From positions 186,001 to 250,000 of the forward strand of contig NZ_NNBL01000002.1 of NCBI RefSeq assembly GCF_002803065.1: DNA of 64,000 nucleotides, written 5' to 3'. Within the stretch, counting starts at the first letter, position 1. Each line of letters opens with the position of its first letter. The position numbers and the translations under genes were made by a program. This document shows positions 45,222 through 54,415 of the stretch, piece after piece. This DNA is from Streptomyces sp. CB01635. Lineage in GTDB: Bacteria > Actinomycetota > Actinomycetes > Streptomycetales > Streptomycetaceae. The notes below the pieces were generated by a model. It was not told where the DNA came from, did not search any database, and saw nothing but the letters and a program-made list of their open reading frames with translations.

Positions 45222-46422
45222 GCAGCCCCGCCCCGCCGCCCCGCTGGCCGGTATGAAGGTCGTGGACCTGTCCAAGATCCTCGCCGGGCCCTACGTCACC
45301 ATGTCCCTCGCCGACCTCGGCGCCGACGTCATCAAGGTCGAGCACCCCGACGGCGGCGACCCGACGCGCGCCTGGGGCCCGCCCTTCAACGGCCCCGACG
45401 CGACCTACTACCTGGCCGCCAACCGCAACAAGCGCTCCGTCACCCTCGACCTCAAGTCCCCCGAGGGGCAGGAGGCCGTCCACCGCATGCTCGCCGACGC
45501 GGACGTGATGGTGGAGAACTTCCGGCCCGGCAGCTCGCTCGCCCGCGTCTTCGACTACCGCGAACTCAGCGAGCGCTACCCGCGGCTGGTCATCCTGCAC
45601 ATCTCCGCGTTCGGCGACACGGGCCCGCTGCGCGACGAGCCCGGCTACGACATGGTGGCCCAGGCGTCGGCCGGCCTGATGTCCCTGACCGGCGAACCCG
45701 ACGGGCCGCCCGTCAAGGCCGGTTACGCGATGGGCGACCTCGGCGCCGCCCTCTTCGGCCTCATCGGCGTCAACGCGGCACTCGTCGAACGCGAGCGCAC
45801 GGGCCACGGCCAGTACGTCACGACCTCCCTGTACGAGTCCCAGCTCGCCCTGCACATCAACTGGGCGACCGGCTACTTCGCCACCGGGGAGCGCCCCACC
45901 CGCCTCGGCTCCGGCCACCCGAGCCTCGTCCCGTACCAGGCCTACCCGGCGTCCGACGGGCACTTCGTGATCGCCGTCGGCAGCGACGGCCTCTTCCGCA
46001 AGCTGAGCGAGGCGCTCGGCCACCCGGAGTGGGCCGACGACCCGCGCTTCGCCACCAACCGGTCCCGCGTCACGCACCGCACGGCCCTCAACGCCAAGCT
46101 GGAGTCCGTCCTCGTCGACGACACCGTGGCCAACTGGTGTGCCCTGCTGAAGCCGCGCGGCGTCCCCGTCGCGCCGATCCGCACCCTGGACGAGGTCTAC
46201 GACTGCCCGCAGACCGAGGCGCTCGGCATGGTCCAGAAGGTCGACCACCCGGACGTGGGCCCGCTCCAGCAGGTCGCCTTCCCCGTCACCTTCCGCGGCG
46301 AGCGCCCGGCGGTGCGCACCGCCCCGCCCACCCTCGGCCTGCACAGCCGGGACATACTCACCGAACTCGGCTACGACGAGTCCGCCATCGACCGCCTGCT
46401 CGACCACCCTCAAGGAGCCTGA
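45214..46422 (+). CDS. CaiB/BaiF family III CoA-transferase, possible glutarate CoA-transferase
   Basis: A 402-residue family III CoA-transferase. ATG 45214 has AAGGAG 10 bp upstream. Conserved features are VVDLSKILAGPYVTMSLADLGADVIKVEHP, YYLAANRNKRSVTLDLK, VENFRPG (with Asp/Glu active-site region EPGYDMVAQA) and GTPR-like downstream segments. It moves CoA between a thioester and a free acid. In Pseudomonas and in mitochondria the partner of glutaryl-CoA dehydrogenase is such an enzyme activating glutarate, and here the glutaryl-CoA dehydrogenase gene follows directly, so glutarate activation is likely. Confidence 0.86.
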   Translation: MPEQPRPAAPLAGMKVVDLSKILAGPYVTMSLADLGADVIKVEHPDGGDPTRAWGPPFNGPDATYYLAANRNKRSVTLDLKSPEGQEAVHRMLADADVMVENFRPGSSLARVFDYRELSERYPRLVILHISAFGDTGPLRDEPGYDMVAQASAGLMSLTGEPDGPPVKAGYAMGDLGAALFGLIGVNAALVERERTGHGQYVTTSLYESQLALHINWATGYFATGERPTRLGSGHPSLVPYQAYPASDGHFVIAVGSDGLFRKLSEALGHPEWADDPRFATNRSRVTHRTALNAKLESVLVDDTVANWCALLKPRGVPVAPIRTLDEVYDCPQTEALGMVQKVDHPDVGPLQQVAFPVTFRGERPAVRTAPPTLGLHSRDILTELGYDESAIDRLLDHPQGA

Positions 46423-46424
46423 TC

Positions 46425-47606
46425 ATGCCGTTCGCCGCCCTCGACCCCGTCGACCCGCTGAACCTCGAAGCGCTCCTGACCGACGAGGAGCGGGCCGTGC
46501 GCGACACGGTCCGCCAGTACCTCGACGACAAGGTCGAGCCGCACATCGCCGAGTGGTTCGAGTCCGGCGAGCTGCCGAACCTGCCCGAACTTGCCCGTGA
46601 ATTCGGCAAGATGGGCCTGCTCGGCATGCACCTGGAGGGCTACGGGTGCGCCGGCATGTCGGCCCGCGCCTACGGCATCGCGTGCCGCGAACTGGAGGCG
46701 ACGGACTCGGGCCTGCGCTCCTTCGTGTCCGTGCAGGGGTCCCTGGCCATGTTCGCGATCCACCGCTTCGGCTCCGAGGAGCAGAAGCAGGAGTGGCTGC
46801 CGCGCATGGCGGAGGGCGAGGCCATCGGCTGCTTCGGCCTGACCGAACCCGACCACGGCTCCGACCCGTCGTCCATGACGACGCGCGCCCGGCGTGACGG
46901 CGACGACTGGATCCTCGACGGCCGCAAGATGTGGATCACGAACGGCTCGGTCGCGGCCGTCGCCGTCGTGTGGGCGCAGACCGAGGACGGGGTGCGCGGC
47001 TTCGTCGTGCCCACCGACACCCCCGGCTTCTCGGCGCCGCTGATCAAGCACAAGATGTCGCTGCGGGCGAGCGTGACCAGCGAGCTGGTCCTCGACGGCG
47101 TACGCCTGCCCGCGTCCGCCCGGCTCCCTGAGGCGCGTGGCGTGGGCGCGCCGCTGACCTGCCTGAACGAGGCGCGCTACGGCATCGTGTGGGGCGTCAC
47201 CGGCGCCGCGCGCTCGGCCTGGCAGGCGGCCGCCGACTACGCGGGCCAGCGCGAGCAGTTCGGCAAGCCGATCGCCGCGTTCCAGCTCACGCAGCAGAAG
47301 CTCGTCGACATGGCGCTCGAGCTCCACAAGGCGACGCTGACGGCGCTGCGCCTGGCCGACCTGAAGGACTCGCCCGCCGGTGTCCACCCGGCGCAGATCA
47401 GCTTCGGCAAGCTGAACAACGTCCGCGAGGCCATCGAGATCTGCCGCACCGCCCGCACGATCCTCGGCGCCAACGGCATCTCGCTGGAGTACCCGGTGAT
47501 CCGCCACGCCAACAACCTTGAGTCCGTGCTCACTTACGAGGGCACGACGGAGATGCACACACTGGCGCTCGGCCAGGCGCTCACGGGTCACGCGGCCTTC
47601 CGTTAG
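46425..47606 (+). CDS. gcdH: glutaryl-CoA dehydrogenase-like acyl-CoA dehydrogenase
   Basis: A 393-residue acyl-CoA dehydrogenase. ATG 46425 has AAGGAG 7 bp upstream and starts 2 bp after the CoA-transferase stop. It shows CFGLTEPDHGSDPSSMTTRA (FAD/substrate loop), SLRASVTSELVLDGVRLP, QREQFGKPIAAFQLTQQKL and the catalytic Glu in LTYEGTTEMHTLALG, a pattern matching glutaryl-CoA dehydrogenases that both oxidise and decarboxylate glutaryl-CoA to crotonyl-CoA. An Arg of the active site that binds the distal carboxylate could not be confirmed by eye. The genes around it fit a glutarate pathway. Confidence 0.83.
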   Translation: MPFAALDPVDPLNLEALLTDEERAVRDTVRQYLDDKVEPHIAEWFESGELPNLPELAREFGKMGLLGMHLEGYGCAGMSARAYGIACRELEATDSGLRSFVSVQGSLAMFAIHRFGSEEQKQEWLPRMAEGEAIGCFGLTEPDHGSDPSSMTTRARRDGDDWILDGRKMWITNGSVAAVAVVWAQTEDGVRGFVVPTDTPGFSAPLIKHKMSLRASVTSELVLDGVRLPASARLPEARGVGAPLTCLNEARYGIVWGVTGAARSAWQAAADYAGQREQFGKPIAAFQLTQQKLVDMALELHKATLTALRLADLKDSPAGVHPAQISFGKLNNVREAIEICRTARTILGANGISLEYPVIRHANNLESVLTYEGTTEMHTLALGQALTGHAAFR

Positions 47607-47655
47607 GCCCCGCCGTCCCGGAAGCCGGGGAAGCCCTTCCCTCGGCGGCCCGCTC

Positions 47656-47690
47656 CTGCCAGTATCTGACGACTCGTCAGATACTGGCAG
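47656..47690. promoter_or_regulatory. perfect 35-bp inverted repeat containing operator site 5
   Basis: CTGCCAGTATCTGAC (47656-47670) and GTCAGATACTGGCAG (47676-47690) form a perfect 15-bp inverted repeat around GACTC. Its centre is the CTGAC-N5-GTCAG element seen at other lipid promoters. The right end touches the AGGAGG ribosome site (47689-47694) of the thiolase gene, so it could act as a DNA operator or as an mRNA hairpin. Confidence 0.75.
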
Positions 47691-47702
47691 GAGGCCGTTT
47701 CC

Positions 47703-48896
47703 ATGGGCAAGGCGTACATAGTCGGCGTCGGGATGACCAGGTTCGAGAAGCCCGAGAGCCGCGACTGGCAGTACTGGGACATGGCGAAAGAGGCCGGGAC
47801 CAAGGCCCTCGACGACGCCGGAATCTCTTACGAGGACGTGGAGCAGGTCCCCGTCGGCTACTGCTTCCAGGCCTCGACCGCCGGGCAGCGCGCGGTCTAC
47901 GAACTCGGCCTGACCGGCATCCCCGTCTACAACGTCAACAACAACTGCGCGACGGGTTCGAGCGCGCTGATGCTCGCCCGCCAGTTCGTCGAGGGCGGCC
48001 TCAACGACTGCGTGCTGGCGCTCGGCTTCGAGAAGATGCAGCGCGGCGCGCTCGGCGGGGGAGCAGACGGCGGCGACTTCAAGACGTCACCCGTAGCCAG
48101 GCACTACGGCATCATGGCCGCGAAGCACGGCTTCGAGATGTCCCCGCCCACCGCCCAGATCTTCGGCGACGCGGCCCGCGAGCACATGGAGAGGTACGGC
48201 ACGACCGAGGCCCAGCTCGCCGCCGTCGGGGCCAAGAACCACCGGCACTCCGTGAACAACCCGTACGCCCAGTTCCAGGACCCGTACACCGTCGACGAGA
48301 TCCTCGCCGCGAAGACCATCCACGCGCCGCTCACCAAGCTCCAGTGCTCCCCCACCTCGGACGGCGCGGCGGCGGCCGTCGTCGTGTCGGAGCGGTTCGT
48401 CGAACTCCACGACCTGGGCGACAAGGCCGTGGAGATCGCCGCGCAGGCCATGACGACCGACACGGGGGAGTCCTTCGCCTCCGGCTCCTGCATCGACGTC
48501 GTCGGCCAGCCCATGTCGCGCGCCGCCGCCACCCGCGTCTACGAGGACTCCGGGCTCGGCATCGAGGACGTCGACGTGATCGAGCTGCACGACTGCTTCT
48601 CCGTCAACGAACTGCTCACCTACGAGGCGCTCGGCATGTGCGCTCCGGGCGCCTCCGGCAAGCTCGTCGAGGAGGGTGCGACGACGTACGGCGGACGCTG
48701 GGTCGTGAACCCCTCCGGCGGCCTGATCTCCAAGGGCCACCCGCTCGGCGCGACCGGCATCGCGCAGGCGGCCGAACTGACCTGGCAGCTGAGGGGCGAG
48801 GCCGGCGCGCGCCAGGTCGCGGACGCCCGCGTCGGCCTCGCCCACAACATCGGACTGGGCGGCGCCGCCGTCGTGACCATGCTGCGCAGGTCCTAG
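47703..48896 (+). CDS. SCP-x-type thiolase / lipid-transfer protein, Ltp1-like
   Basis: A 397-residue thiolase of the SCP-x/non-specific lipid-transfer group. ATG 47703 has AGGAGG 8 bp upstream. The reactive Cys is C82 in [40 protein letters not shown] and [20 protein letters not shown] are close to the mycobacterial Ltp1 (Rv2790c). The sterol-carrier domain is absent. Relatives act as thiolases or aldolases on sterol or branched acyl-CoA. Its promoter has a 35-bp palindrome. Confidence 0.86.
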   Translation: MGKAYIVGVGMTRFEKPESRDWQYWDMAKEAGTKALDDAGISYEDVEQVPVGYCFQASTAGQRAVYELGLTGIPVYNVNNNCATGSSALMLARQFVEGGLNDCVLALGFEKMQRGALGGGADGGDFKTSPVARHYGIMAAKHGFEMSPPTAQIFGDAAREHMERYGTTEAQLAAVGAKNHRHSVNNPYAQFQDPYTVDEILAAKTIHAPLTKLQCSPTSDGAAAAVVVSERFVELHDLGDKAVEIAAQAMTTDTGESFASGSCIDVVGQPMSRAAATRVYEDSGLGIEDVDVIELHDCFSVNELLTYEALGMCAPGASGKLVEEGATTYGGRWVVNPSGGLISKGHPLGATGIAQAAELTWQLRGEAGARQVADARVGLAHNIGLGGAAVVTMLRRS

Positions 48897-48971
48897 TCCC
48901 GTCGTAGTCCCAGGGGACCAGGACCGGGTGCGCCGAAATCCTGATGTACTGACCGACAGCGGGCTGAGACC

Positions 48972-50411
48972 ATGACACTCATGCTTGAAGCCCCTGCCGA
49001 CATCGCGATATCCCGCAAGGCCGCGCCGCCCACCTGGCTCATCGTGGCGGCCGCCTGCGCCGGACAGTTCCTCGTCGTCCTCGACGTCTCCGTCGTCAAC
49101 GTCGCCCTGCCGTCCATGCGCGCGGACCTGGGGCTCAGCGCCACCGGGCTGCAATGGGTGGTCAACGCCTACTCGATCGCGTTCGCCGGGTTCATGCTGC
49201 TGGGCGGGCGGGCCGGCGACCTGTTCGGGCGCAAGCGGATGTTCCTCGTGGGGCTCGGGCTCTTCACGCTCGCCTCCCTCGCGGGCGGCCTCGCGCAGGA
49301 GGGCTGGCAGCTGCTCGCGGCCCGCGCCGTCCAGGGACTCGGCGCCGCGGTCCTCGCCCCGTCGACGCTCACCATCCTGACGTCCGCCGTCCCGGAGGGC
49401 GCCGCCCGCGCCCGGGCCATCGCGACCTGGACCGCCGTCGGGGCGGGCGGCGGGGCGGCCGGCGGCCTCGTCGGCGGCGTGCTCACCGAGGGCCTCGACT
49501 GGCGCTGGGTGCTGCTGATCAACGTCCCCCTGGGCGCCCTGGTGCTCACGGCCGCCGCCCGCTGGATCCAGGAGTCGAAGGCCGGCGGCGAGCGGCGCCT
49601 CGACCTGCCGGGCGCTGTCCTCGTCACGGCGGGCACCGCGACCCTCGCGTACGGGGTCGTGCAGACCGAGGCCGAGGGCTGGGGCGCCGCCGCGACCCTG
49701 GTGCCGCTCGGCGTCGCCCTGGCGCTGATCGTGACGTTCCTCGCCGTCGAGGCACGCACGCGGCTCCCGCTGATGCCGCTCGGCCTGTTCCGGGTCCGTG
49801 CGGTCGCGGCGGCCAACGCGGCGATGTTCGTGTGCGGCATGGGCAGCTTCGCGATGTGGTTCTTCATGACCCTGTACGCGCAGAACGTCCTCGGCTACAC
49901 CCCGATCGAGGCCGGCCTCGCCCTCGTGCCCAGCTCGCTCGCCGTCGTCGCCGGATCCAAGATCGCCCCGCGCCTGATGCGCCGCGCCGGAGCCCGGGCC
50001 GTCGCCGTGTCCGGCGTCCTCATCACGGCCGCCGGGTTCACCTGGCAGTCGACGATGGGCCCGCACGGCGGTTACGTCACCGGGATCATGCTGCCGGGCA
50101 TGGTGATGATGGCGGGCGCCGGACTCGCGATGACGCCCCTGGCCTCGCTCGCCACCTCGGGCGCCGCGCCCGGGGACGCCGGTCTGGTGTCCGGACTCGT
50201 CAACACCTCGCGGACGCTGGGCGGTTCGCTCGGCCTCGCGATCCTCTCCACCGTGGCGGCCGGCCACTCCGCCGGGGGAACCGGGCCCGAGGACCTCACC
50301 GACGGGTACGCGGCCGCGTTCCGGTGGGGTGCGGGCATCCTCCTGGTGGCGGTGGTCCTGCTGGTGACGTGGATGCCGCGCGCGAAGGAAGCCCGGCAGC
50401 CCGCGAGTTGA
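48972..50411 (+). CDS. DHA2-family MFS drug exporter (14 TM)
   Basis: A 479-residue protein with about 14 hydrophobic segments and EmrB/QacA features: VVLDVSVVNVALPSMRADLG, LLGGRAGDLFGRKRMFLVG (motif A) and GLGAAVLAPSTLTIL (motif C region). ATG 48972 is the first start; ATG 48981 also fits. It probably exports drugs or metabolites with protons. It ends 15 bp before the convergent response regulator. No regulator of its own is seen beside it, unless the two-component system serves. Confidence 0.88.
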   Translation: MTLMLEAPADIAISRKAAPPTWLIVAAACAGQFLVVLDVSVVNVALPSMRADLGLSATGLQWVVNAYSIAFAGFMLLGGRAGDLFGRKRMFLVGLGLFTLASLAGGLAQEGWQLLAARAVQGLGAAVLAPSTLTILTSAVPEGAARARAIATWTAVGAGGGAAGGLVGGVLTEGLDWRWVLLINVPLGALVLTAAARWIQESKAGGERRLDLPGAVLVTAGTATLAYGVVQTEAEGWGAAATLVPLGVALALIVTFLAVEARTRLPLMPLGLFRVRAVAAANAAMFVCGMGSFAMWFFMTLYAQNVLGYTPIEAGLALVPSSLAVVAGSKIAPRLMRRAGARAVAVSGVLITAAGFTWQSTMGPHGGYVTGIMLPGMVMMAGAGLAMTPLASLATSGAAPGDAGLVSGLVNTSRTLGGSLGLAILSTVAAGHSAGGTGPEDLTDGYAAAFRWGAGILLVAVVLLVTWMPRAKEARQPAS

Positions 50412-50426
50412 GTGCGCCGGAGGCCG

Positions 50427-51068
50427 TCACAGCCACCCCTGCTGGCGCGCCTCCCGCAGCGCCTCCATGCGGTTACGGGTCCCTGTCTTGCCGATGGCCG
50501 AGGAGAGATAGTTGCGCACCGTCGACTCCGACAGATGCAGCTTGCCCGCGATGTCGGAGACCGTCGCACCGTCCACCGACGCCTTCAGGACGTCGCACTC
50601 GCGGGCCGTCAGCGGGTTCGGGCCCGCGCTCAGCGCGGCCGCCGCGAGCGCCGGGTCGATGACCGTCTCGCCGCGCAGGACCCGCCGGACCGCCTCCGCG
50701 AGGTCTTCCACCGGACCGTCCTTGACCAGGAATCCGGCCGCGCCCGCCTCCATCGCCCGGCGCAGATAGCCCGGCCTGCCGAACGTCGTCAGGATCAGGA
50801 CCCGGCAGTCCGGGCACTCCTCACGCAGGTCCGCCGCCGCGTCCAGGCCGCTGCGGCCCGGCAGTTCGATGTCGAGGAGCGCCACGTCGGGCCGCGTCTC
50901 CAGCGCCCTGTCGACGATCGCGTCACCCGTCGCGACCTGCGCGACGACCTCGATGTCCTCCTCAAGACCGAGCAGCAGCGCGAGAGCGCCCCGCATCATG
51001 CCCTGGTCCTCGGCGAGGAGTACTCGTACGGACTTCGCGGGCCGGTGATCCCGGGGCATCTCGTTCAC
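50427..51068 (-). CDS. NarL/DesR-type response regulator
   Basis: A 213-residue regulator with a receiver domain (D66 in VALLDIELPG as phosphate acceptor; acidic pair in LLAEDQ; Lys in FLVKDGP) and a LuxR-type helix-turn-helix (about 150-205, LTARECDVLKASVDGATVSDIAGKLHLSESTVRNYLSSAIGK). The start is GTG 51068 or ATG 51059. The partner histidine kinase gene lies 30 bp upstream on the same strand, with an ABC exporter before it, a common DesKR-ABC layout in which the pair controls the exporter. Confidence 0.9.
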   Translation of the reverse strand: MNEMPRDHRPAKSVRVLLAEDQGMMRGALALLLGLEEDIEVVAQVATGDAIVDRALETRPDVALLDIELPGRSGLDAAADLREECPDCRVLILTTFGRPGYLRRAMEAGAAGFLVKDGPVEDLAEAVRRVLRGETVIDPALAAAALSAGPNPLTARECDVLKASVDGATVSDIAGKLHLSESTVRNYLSSAIGKTGTRNRMEALREARQQGWL

Positions 51069-51098
51069 GGGCCCAGGGTAGAGCGCTCGTGAGCGCTG

Positions 51099-52379
51099 TC
51101 ACCCTGCGCGTTCGGGCTCCAGCATCGCGTCCGGCTCCGCTTCGCCCGGCAGGGCCGGGAGTTCCGCCGTCACCGTGAAGCCGCGCGCGGCCGGGCCCGC
51201 CTCCAGGGAGCCGCCCGCCGCGCCGAGCCGCTCGGTCAGGCCCCGCAGGCCCGTGCCGCCGATGCCCGGCTGCGGCGGCTCGGCGGCGGCGCCGCGCCCG
51301 TTGTCGTGGACCCTGAGCCGCACGCGCTCCGGGGTGCCGTCGACGGAGATCTCGCAGCGGGCAGCCCCGCTGTGGCGCACCGCGTTCGTGACCGCCTCCC
51401 GCACCACCCAGCCGAGCAGCGCCTCCGTCTGCGCGGCGAGCGGCGGGCCCGACTGGCGCACGACGGGCTCGATCCCGGCCGCCGTGAGCGCCGAGCGGGC
51501 CCGGTCGAGCTCGGTGGTGAGACTGCCCTCGCGGTAGCCGGTGACGGCCTCGCGGATCTCGGTCAGCGCCTGCCGGCCGACGGACTCGATGTCCGACACC
51601 TGCGTGAGCGCCGCGTCGAGGTCGCGGTGCGCGAGCCGGCGGGCCGCCTCCGACTTCACCACGATCACGGAGAGCGTGTGCCCGAGCAGGTCGTGCAGGT
51701 CGCGGGAGAACCGCAGCCGCTCCTGCTCCACCGCGCGGTGCGCCAACTCCTCGCGGGCGGAGCGCAGTTCACGTACCGCCTCGGCCAGGGAGAGGATCGC
51801 GGCGGTCACCATCGTGGACAGGAACGTGCCGTACGCGATGTTGAGCGCGTCCCAGCCCTCCTTGAGACCGCCGATGGTCCCGGCGAGCGCGCTCAGGCCG
51901 AGGGCGACCTGGCCGAGGCGGCGGCCCCGCACGACCGCGCCCGTCGCCAGGCCGAGCAGCGGGAAGAACATCAGCCAGCTGCCGCCGTAGGTGATCGCGA
52001 GCCCGCAGGTGAGCAGGCCCATCGCGATCAGCGCCAGGAGCGTGTAGCGGGCCTCGCGCCGCCTCTTGTCGAAGGCCTGGAACACGATCGAGATGTACAG
52101 GCTGTTGAAGACGAACAGGCCGATGCCGCCGATCCAGGGGTTGGCCGTCTTGCCCTGGAGGAGGTTCGAGAAGGCGCCGAGCCCCATCAGGAGCCAGGGC
52201 AGCAGCGCGAATCCGTTCGGCGGCGGACCCATGGGCCCGCCCTCCGGCGCCCCGCTGTTCTTCGCGTCCTTGTCCCGGGCCCGCCACTCCGCCTTCCAGA
52301 CGTCCCGGTCCGCCTTCCACTCCAGGCGGGCGTCCCGCAACTCGAACATCGCGCAGGTGACTCGGTGCTTCCAGGACAT
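51099..52379 (-). CDS. DesK-type sensor histidine kinase
   Basis: A 426-residue kinase. The cytoplasmic N-terminal ~55 residues are charged (Trp/Arg/Asp-rich), followed by five to six transmembrane segments (about 57-200), then a HisKA_3 dimerisation helix with H229 in SRDLHDLLGHTLSVI and an HATPase domain (VVREAVTNAVRHSGA N-box, DNGRG and GTGLRGLTERLG). ATG 52379 has a GGGGA site upstream. Membrane-embedded sensing of lipid state or drugs is typical of this group. Confidence 0.9.
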   Translation of the reverse strand: MSWKHRVTCAMFELRDARLEWKADRDVWKAEWRARDKDAKNSGAPEGGPMGPPPNGFALLPWLLMGLGAFSNLLQGKTANPWIGGIGLFVFNSLYISIVFQAFDKRRREARYTLLALIAMGLLTCGLAITYGGSWLMFFPLLGLATGAVVRGRRLGQVALGLSALAGTIGGLKEGWDALNIAYGTFLSTMVTAAILSLAEAVRELRSAREELAHRAVEQERLRFSRDLHDLLGHTLSVIVVKSEAARRLAHRDLDAALTQVSDIESVGRQALTEIREAVTGYREGSLTTELDRARSALTAAGIEPVVRQSGPPLAAQTEALLGWVVREAVTNAVRHSGAARCEISVDGTPERVRLRVHDNGRGAAAEPPQPGIGGTGLRGLTERLGAAGGSLEAGPAARGFTVTAELPALPGEAEPDAMLEPERAG

Positions 52380-52397
52380 GGTTCCCCAGCTCCCCGT

Positions 52398-53114
52398 TCA
52401 GACGGTCCGCGCGGCCCTGCGGTACGACACCACAGCGTACGAACCGAAGGCCAGCAGCCAGGCGACGAGCACCGCGACAGCGGCGGCGGACGGCGCGTGA
52501 CCGTCGGCGACGGCCGTGCCGAGCTGCGCGAACCGGTTCGTCGGCGTGTACGACGACACGGACTGCAGCCACCCGGGGAAGAGCGCGATCGGGAACCACA
52601 GGCCGCCGAGTACGGAGAGTCCCAGGTTGCACACCATGTTCGCGACACCCGTGGTCTGCGCGGTCAGCCGGTAGCCGTTGCCGAGTCCGAGCAGGGTGAA
52701 GGGGATCGAGCCGAGCCACAGCAGCAGGGCGATGACGGCCCACTGCCACACGTCCAGCCGCACCCCGTTGACCAGGCCGCCCGCGAGGAGCACCGCCGCG
52801 ATCGACGGCAGCACCGTCACCGACCCCGTCAGGGCCCGGCCCGCCACCACCTGGCGCGGCGTCATCGGGGTGACCCGCAGCTGCCGCAGCCATCCGATCG
52901 TCTTGTCCTCGGCGACCCCGCCGCCGGTGTTGAGGGCCGAGCCCACCGCGCCGTAGGCGGCCATGCCGACCATGGAGACCGTCCTCCACTCGGGGTCGTT
53001 CTCACCGAGGTTGGTGAACAGCAGGTACATCAGCACCGGCATCCCGACACCGAAGATCACGAACATGGTGTCGCGCAGGGTCCTGCGCACTTCGAGCCTG
53101 ATGTAGTCGATCAT
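52398..53114 (-). CDS. ABC-2 type exporter permease
   Basis: A 238-residue membrane protein with six transmembrane segments and the ABC-2 signature region LGLSVLGGLWFPIALFPGWLQSVSSYTPTNRF. ATG 53114 overlaps the ATPase stop (ATGA). Together they form an export pump for a drug, lipid or peptide. The kinase gene follows 18 bp downstream, so all four genes are probably one operon. Confidence 0.88.
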   Translation of the reverse strand: MIDYIRLEVRRTLRDTMFVIFGVGMPVLMYLLFTNLGENDPEWRTVSMVGMAAYGAVGSALNTGGGVAEDKTIGWLRQLRVTPMTPRQVVAGRALTGSVTVLPSIAAVLLAGGLVNGVRLDVWQWAVIALLLWLGSIPFTLLGLGNGYRLTAQTTGVANMVCNLGLSVLGGLWFPIALFPGWLQSVSSYTPTNRFAQLGTAVADGHAPSAAAVAVLVAWLLAFGSYAVVSYRRAARTV

Positions 53115-54118
53115 CGAACCGTCTCCAGATCCGTGTCGGAACCGCTGCCGGGACGGTTGTCCGAACCGCTGTCCGAACCGCTGTCCGAACCGCTGTCGGT
53201 ACCGCTGCCCGAACGGCCGTCCGAACCGCTCGTCAGTGCCATGAACGCGTCGTCGAGCGAGGCCGGGGCGACCTCAAGACCCCGGATCGCGTTCAGTCCG
53301 GCCAGCGCGATCACCGTCGCGTCCGAGTCGTCCGTACGCAGCCTGGCCCGGTCCCCCCGAACCTCCACGGCCGTCACGCCCGGCAGCAGCGACAGGCCCT
53401 CCGTGCCGCGCCCGGCCAGGTCGAACGAGACGAGGCTGCCGCCCGCGGCTCGCTTCAGCTCCTCGCCGGAGCCGACCGCGACGACCTTGCCGTGGTCGAT
53501 GACCACGATGCGGTCGGCGTGCGCGTCGGCCTCCTCCAGGTAGTGCGTGGAGAAGAGCACCGTGTGGCCGCGCCGCGCGTAGGCCCGCATCGACGCCCAG
53601 AACGCGTGCCGCGCCTCCACGTCGAGGGCGGCCGTCGGCTCGTCGAGCACGAGCAGGGCCGGATTCCCGGCCAGGGCCACGGCGAACCGCACCCGCTGGG
53701 TCTGGCCGCCGGACAGCTTGTCGACGCGCCGCTGCGCGAGCTCCTCGATGCCGGCCAGCGCGAGCGCGTCGGCGACGGGCATAGGCGCCGGGTAGCGGCC
53801 CGCCACGAAGGCGACCAGCTCGCGGACCGTGACCCGGGGGACCGCGCGGCCCTCCTGGAGCATCGCACCGACCTGCCCGGCGCGCACCGCCTCCTCGGGT
53901 GTGGTGCCGAAGAGCGAGACCGTGCCCTCGTCCGGGGTGTCGAGGCCCAGCAGGAGGGCGATCGTGGAGGACTTGCCCGCGCCGTTGCGGCCGAGCAGGG
54001 CGACGGTCTCGCCGCGCCGGATCTCCAGATCGACCCCGTCGACGGCGCGCACCGCGCCGAATGTCTTGACCGCCCCCGTGAAGGACACGGCCACCGGTGT
54101 CCCGTCTGTCATCGTCAT
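53111..54118 (-). CDS. ABC exporter ATPase with Ser-Gly-Asp repeat tail
   Basis: A 335-residue ATPase. Walker A is LLGRNGAGKSST, the signature LSGGQTQRVRFA, Walker B LLVLDEPTAALD and the switch His is in FSTHYLEEADAHADR. A C-terminal domain of about 90 residues follows, then a ~40-residue SGSD repeat tail encoded by tandem DNA repeats. ATG 54118 is the first of two close starts. It drives the ABC-2 permease encoded next. Confidence 0.9.
   Translation of the reverse strand: MTMTDGTPVAVSFTGAVKTFGAVRAVDGVDLEIRRGETVALLGRNGAGKSSTIALLLGLDTPDEGTVSLFGTTPEEAVRAGQVGAMLQEGRAVPRVTVRELVAFVAGRYPAPMPVADALALAGIEELAQRRVDKLSGGQTQRVRFAVALAGNPALLVLDEPTAALDVEARHAFWASMRAYARRGHTVLFSTHYLEEADAHADRIVVIDHGKVVAVGSGEELKRAAGGSLVSFDLAGRGTEGLSLLPGVTAVEVRGDRARLRTDDSDATVIALAGLNAIRGLEVAPASLDDAFMALTSGSDGRSGSGTDSGSDSGSDSGSDNRPGSGSDTDLETVR
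53160..53195. repeat. 12-bp tandem repeat in the ATPase tail
   Basis: TCCGAACCGCTG occurs three times without change, with degenerate copies on both sides. It encodes Ser-Gly-Ser-Asp units in the minus-strand ATPase gene. Confidence 0.9.
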
Positions 54119-54224
54119 GGCAAGGACGCTACGGGCCGGGGGCCGGGCGCGGCAGATGCCGGTTGTACGGAGCCGGGCAGTACAAATGTCACGGCCGTCC
54201 GGCCCGGCCGCCCGCCGACCGAAT

Positions 54225-54239
54225 CTGACATGGCGTCAG
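54225..54239. promoter_or_regulatory. inverted repeat operator CTGAC-N5-GTCAG (site 6)
   Basis: CTGACATGGCGTCAG is a perfect inverted repeat in the divergent region between the ABC exporter and the MaoC operon. A KstR box follows 48 bp further on. Confidence 0.6.
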
Positions 54240-54287
54240 GAGTCTTCCCAACTGTCGTGGTCTTGGCTATACATGGGATCGCCGGAC

Positions 54288-54301
54288 TGGAACGCGTTCT
54301 A
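54288..54301. promoter_or_regulatory. KstR-like operator, full match, before the MaoC operon
   Basis: TGGAACGCGTTCTA fits TnnAACnnGTTnnA at every defined base and differs by one base from the fadA5 site at 9406. It is 114 bp upstream of the MaoC start. A further half site, TAGAACG, overlaps its end. Confidence 0.78.
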
Positions 54302-54415
54302 GAACGGGCGCGTGGCGCTCCACCAGAGTTCCTCCGGCCCAGCAACGACCTCGGTGCGACCGACGGTGCGGACGGCCGCACCGAGGTCTTCCCCGCACAA
54401 GGAGTCTTGAGTCTG

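Noticed and set aside
47656..47690. Intrinsic terminator for glutaryl-CoA dehydrogenase
   Set aside because: It is a perfect hairpin, but its core matches the operator seen at five other promoters and it touches the next ribosome site, so an operator or leader role is preferred; terminator action is not excluded.
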